From Dyella sp. BiH032 (GTDB taxonomy: Bacteria; Pseudomonadota; Gammaproteobacteria; Xanthomonadales; Rhodanobacteraceae), in the NCBI RefSeq assembly GCF_031954525.1, contig NZ_CP134867.1, forward strand, positions 620,001-684,000: a stretch of 64,000 nt of DNA. Reading direction: 5' to 3'. The notes beneath the pieces were generated by a model, which was not told where the DNA came from, made no database searches, and was given only the letters and a program-made list of their open reading frames with translations. Positions 61,138-64,000 of the stretch are shown in pieces. Within the stretch, counting starts at the first letter, position 1; each line of letters opens with the position of its first letter. The position numbers were made by a program, and so were the translations under genes.

Positions 61138-62087
61138 GCGGGCATTGGCAGAGTCGCCCGGAAGGCGGCGGACGCTTCGCACTGTGGCTGATCCGCAGCA
61201 TCGCACTGTACGGCGGGCGCGGGTTCGCACGCCTGTTCCTCTATCCCATCACGCTGTACTTCTACCTTCGCCGCAAGCCGGAGCGAGAGGCCTCGCGGCA
61301 GTTCCTCGAACGTGTTCTGCCGCATCGCGTGACCACCTGGCATGTGCTGAAGCACATCCACTGCTTCGCGGCGACCATGCTGGATCGCGTATTCCTGCTG
61401 GCGCGGGGCGAGAAAGGTTTCGCTATCGAGGTGGAAGGGCTCGAGGCGCTGACGGAACGCATCGGGCGGGGACGTGGCGTCCTTCTGTTCGGCTCGCACC
61501 AGGGCAGTTTCGAGGCGCTGCGCGCGATCAGCACGCGGCGTCCGGACATCCCGCTGCGCGTGCTGCTCGACAAGCAGAAGACGCCCGCGCTGACCGAACT
61601 GCTCGAGGCGCTGGCCCCCGGCATCGGCGACAAAGTCATCGATGCATCGAAGGACGGCACCTCGGTGGCGCTGGAAATGGCCGAAGCCTGCGAGCAGGGC
61701 GCGATGGTGGCACTGCTGGCCGATCGCGGCCGCGAGCACGAGGTGCTTCGGCGTGCCGAGCTGCTGGACCGGCCTGCACCGTTCCCGGTCAGCCCGTGGC
61801 TGCTGGCGCATACCATGGGGGTGCCGGTGGTGCTTTGCTTCGGCCTCTACCAGGGCGGCAATCGTTACCGTCTGGTTTTCGAAATCTTCGCGGACCGCGT
61901 CGAGATTCCCCGCGGGGACCGCGCGGCGGCGCTGGACGCGGTCATCGCGCGTTACGCGCGGCGCGTCGAGCATTACATCCACGAAGCCCCCTACAACTGG
62001 TTCAACTTCTATGATTTCTGGCAGCAAGACCTGCATGCTCCTGCTCGGCCTGGCTCTGCCGTGCTGGGTCAGCGCAGCGCCGGCTGA
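61134..62087 (+). CDS. LpxL/HtrB-like acyltransferase of the pigment cluster
   Basis: 317 residues. One N-terminal membrane helix (LFLYPITLYFYLRRK), the H-X4-E active site GSHQGSFEALR, and ALLADRGREHEVL / FPVSPWLLAHTMGVPVVLCFGLYQGGNRYRL are typical of the Lip_A_acyltransferase family. In xanthomonadin and aryl-polyene clusters this enzyme probably transfers the polyene acyl chain to a lipid carrier. Confidence 0.87.
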   Translation: MSGHWQSRPEGGGRFALWLIRSIALYGGRGFARLFLYPITLYFYLRRKPEREASRQFLERVLPHRVTTWHVLKHIHCFAATMLDRVFLLARGEKGFAIEVEGLEALTERIGRGRGVLLFGSHQGSFEALRAISTRRPDIPLRVLLDKQKTPALTELLEALAPGIGDKVIDASKDGTSVALEMAEACEQGAMVALLADRGREHEVLRRAELLDRPAPFPVSPWLLAHTMGVPVVLCFGLYQGGNRYRLVFEIFADRVEIPRGDRAAALDAVIARYARRVEHYIHEAPYNWFNFYDFWQQDLHAPARPGSAVLGQRSAG

Positions 62088-62652
62088 GCGTGATGCCCAG
62101 GCGCTGATCGCTTCGCTGGCTCGTCCCGCGCCGGCCCGCACGCCGTTCGCGGAAGCGCGTTTCATGAAGGTGCTGGAGCAGCCGCTGGTCGTGTCCGGCG
62201 AGCTGGGCTGGCTGGGTGGCGACAAGCTCGAGCGGCGAGTGGATCGACCGACGAAGGAAGTCTCCACTATCGCCGATGGCGAAGTGACGCAGCAGCGCGA
62301 TGGCCGCAAGCCGCGCAGTTTTTCGCTCAAGCGCGCCCCCCAGCTTCAGGTACTGCTGGACAGTTTCGTGGCGTTGCTCGGCGGCGACGCCTCGCGCCTG
62401 AGCCAGGCCTTCGAAGTCCGGCACGAAAGCCGTGCCGGCGGTTGGACGCTTACGCTGACACCGCGCGATCCCCGCGTCGCCAAGGCCATTGCCAGCATCG
62501 AGATCGATGGGCGCGACAGCGAGCCGCGCTGCATGCGCATGCAGGAAGCCGACGGCGACCTCGCCGTGGATCTCCTGGGCGAGCTGGCAACCCGCATGCC
62601 TTCGTCGCCCTCGCGCGAAGCTCTTTCCGCTTTGTGCAAAGGCGACGGCTGA
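62011..62652 (+). CDS. LolA-like outer-membrane carrier protein of the pigment cluster
   Basis: 213 residues, signal peptide MISGSKTCMLLLGLALPCWVSA. The mature part (LIASLARPAPARTPFAEARFMKVLEQPLVVSGELGWLGGDKLERRVDRPTKEVSTIADGEVTQQRDGRKPRSFSL) has the LolA-type unclosed beta-barrel pattern seen in aryl-polyene clusters. It overlaps the end of the acyltransferase gene. A later ATG at 62035 is possible but shortens the n-region of the signal peptide. Confidence 0.82.
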   Translation: MISGSKTCMLLLGLALPCWVSAAPAERDAQALIASLARPAPARTPFAEARFMKVLEQPLVVSGELGWLGGDKLERRVDRPTKEVSTIADGEVTQQRDGRKPRSFSLKRAPQLQVLLDSFVALLGGDASRLSQAFEVRHESRAGGWTLTLTPRDPRVAKAIASIEIDGRDSEPRCMRMQEADGDLAVDLLGELATRMPSSPSREALSALCKGDG

Positions 62653-62654
62653 GC

Positions 62655-64000
62655 ATGGGGCGCCGGGGCAAGGCCCTATTGCTCCTGGCGTGGCTGGTGA
62701 TGCTCGCCGGCCTGGGCGTGCTGGTGTCCCAGCGGCTCAAGGTGAGCGGCGATCTGCGCGATTTCATGCCCACCCCCACGACCTTCGAGCAGCGATTGCT
62801 GATGGAACAGGTCGGCGACGGCCCCGGTTCGCGGGTGCTGCTGCTGGCGATCGATGGCGGCGACGACGCCAGTCTGGCGGGGTTGAGTCAGGGCCTCGTC
62901 GCGGCGCTGCGCGGCGATCCGCGCTACACGCAGGTACTCAACGGCAGCTTCGACCTGACCGCGCTGGACGAACAACTGCTGCCGTACCGCTATCTGCTGT
63001 CGCCGACGCTCGATACGGAGCATTACGACGAAGCGTTTCTCGCCGACCAGTTGGAACAGCGGCTGGACGATCTTTCATCGCCGGCGGCAACGCTGTTGAA
63101 GGGGCTGCTGCCGCGCGACCCCACGCTGGAAGTGCTCAAGCTCGCCGAACGCTGGACGCCGCCGCGCACGCCGGACGTGCGCGAGGGTGTGTGGTTTTCC
63201 TCGCGCGGCGAAGCCTTGCTGGTGGTGCAGACGCGGGCGGCAGGATTCGACCCCACGGCGCAGGGCGAGGCCGTTGCGGGCATCGAACGGGCCTTCCGCG
63301 GATTGCGGGGCGCCGCCGCCGCGCGGCTGACCGTCAGCGGCCCGGGCTACTTCAGCGTCGTGGTGAGCGAGCAGACCCGGCGCCAGGCCGAATGGATCGG
63401 CAACGTATCCACCGCGGGTTTCATCCTGCTGTTGCTGCTCGCCTACCGCAGCGTCGGTTCCTTATTGCTCTCGGCGCTGCCGATCGCGAGCGCCGCGCTG
63501 GCGGGCATCGCCGCCCTGGTGTTGGTGTTCCCGCAGGTGCACGGCATCACGCTCGCTTTTGGCTTCACGCTGCTCGGTGTGGCGCAGGAGTATCCCATCC
63601 GTGTGCTCAGCCATCGCCGGGCCGGGGAGGATGCGATGGCCAGCGTGCGCGTCCTATGGCCGCTGCTGCTGACTGCGATCGCATCGGCCTGCATTGCGTA
63701 TCTCGCGTTCTACGCGTCGGGCGTCAATGGCTTGCAGCAGCTGGCGGTGTTCACCATCACCGGCCTGCTAGTGGCCGGACTGTGTACGCGTTATCTGTTG
63801 CCGCGTCTGCTCCCGGAACGCATCCGCGATGTCGCGGACATGCCATGGCTGGCGCGCGCCCGTGCTTTCTTCGACCGCCTGCCGCGACCACGCTGGCTGC
63901 CCGCGGCGGTTGCCGTGGCCATCGCCTTGGCGTTGACGCTCGCGCCGGGGGCTTTCTGGCAGAACGACCTCGCGGCGCTCACGCCGCTGCCGCAGGACCT
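62655..64000 (+). CDS. MMPL-family exporter of the pigment cluster (3' end outside window)
   Basis: Open to the window edge, 448 codons present. MGRRGKALLLLAWLVMLAGLGVLVSQRLKVSGDLRDFMP is the first helix and start of the periplasmic domain; later helices TAGFILLLLLAYRSVGSLLLSALPIASAALAGIAALVLVF and LAFGFTLLGVAQEYPIRVLSHRR with the paired Gly/Asp-type RND pattern follow. Xanthomonadin-type clusters carry such an exporter to move the lipid-bound polyene to the outer membrane. Starts 2 bp after the LolA-like gene. Confidence 0.88.
   Translation, partial: MGRRGKALLLLAWLVMLAGLGVLVSQRLKVSGDLRDFMPTPTTFEQRLLMEQVGDGPGSRVLLLAIDGGDDASLAGLSQGLVAALRGDPRYTQVLNGSFDLTALDEQLLPYRYLLSPTLDTEHYDEAFLADQLEQRLDDLSSPAATLLKGLLPRDPTLEVLKLAERWTPPRTPDVREGVWFSSRGEALLVVQTRAAGFDPTAQGEAVAGIERAFRGLRGAAAARLTVSGPGYFSVVVSEQTRRQAEWIGNVSTAGFILLLLLAYRSVGSLLLSALPIASAALAGIAALVLVFPQVHGITLAFGFTLLGVAQEYPIRVLSHRRAGEDAMASVRVLWPLLLTAIASACIAYLAFYASGVNGLQQLAVFTITGLLVAGLCTRYLLPRLLPERIRDVADMPWLARARAFFDRLPRPRWLPAAVAVAIALALTLAPGAFWQNDLAALTPLPQD

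Overview
The window is high-GC DNA from a gammaproteobacterium of the Xanthomonadales/Lysobacterales, probably Rhodanobacteraceae (Luteibacter or Dyella-like). This rests on three things: a xanthomonadin-type pigment cluster (XanB2-like chorismatase, acyl carrier protein, dehydratase, acyltransferase, LolA-like protein, MMPL exporter), an atpIBEFHAGDC-glmU order, and a non-flagellar type III secretion system (T3SS). The genus call is inference.

Region 1 (1 to about 21,430) is most of the late half of a P2-like prophage. Leftward genes run from scaffold O (15,032) through capsid N, terminase small subunit M, head completion L, tail X, holins, endolysin, Rz/Rz1, R, S, J, I, fibre H, V, W, sheath FI and tube FII to E, which leaves the window. 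Terminase P and portal Q read rightward. A Com-methyltransferase pair is inserted in opposite orientation between S and J. Three 25-bp sites of identical geometry (GTGTGTRC-N11-TACACA) precede the V, J and O/P units and look like the phage's late activator sites. Beyond the portal gene, where P2-family phages often carry lysogenic-conversion or defence genes, lies a low-GC leftward cassette: a PIN-like nuclease, a membrane protein with an Ala/Pro-rich tail, and a small Ala/Pro-rich protein. No integrase, repressor or replication gene lies between it and host DNA.

Region 2 (about 21,430-47,950) is a T3SS island. Leftward sctQRST with a FixL/FixJ-type two-component system, rightward sctU, a FliO-like protein, and a long rightward operon sctV-C-D-F(like)-I-J-K-L-N-O-P plus a LysM protein encode the core apparatus. 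Around it are a needle-like paralogue, a DUF6683-like exported protein, an acetyltransferase, two unrecognised proteins, a signal-less lipase beside an exported ankyrin protein, and a signal-less muramidase/NlpC-like protein. A 20-bp inverted repeat (consensus ACCTAGGG-TTTT-CCCTAGGT) occurs before five of these units. In all five a TANNNT- or ATACT-like -10 element lies 34-36 bp from the centre of a box. This looks like a T3SS regulon operator, with the adjacent response regulator as the natural candidate.

Region 3 (47,998-59,372) is housekeeping: queD, a phasin, the complete ATP synthase operon, a TonB-like lipoprotein, glmU and a DUF4850-like exported protein. Region 4 (59,386-64,000) is the start of the pigment cluster and runs off the right edge.
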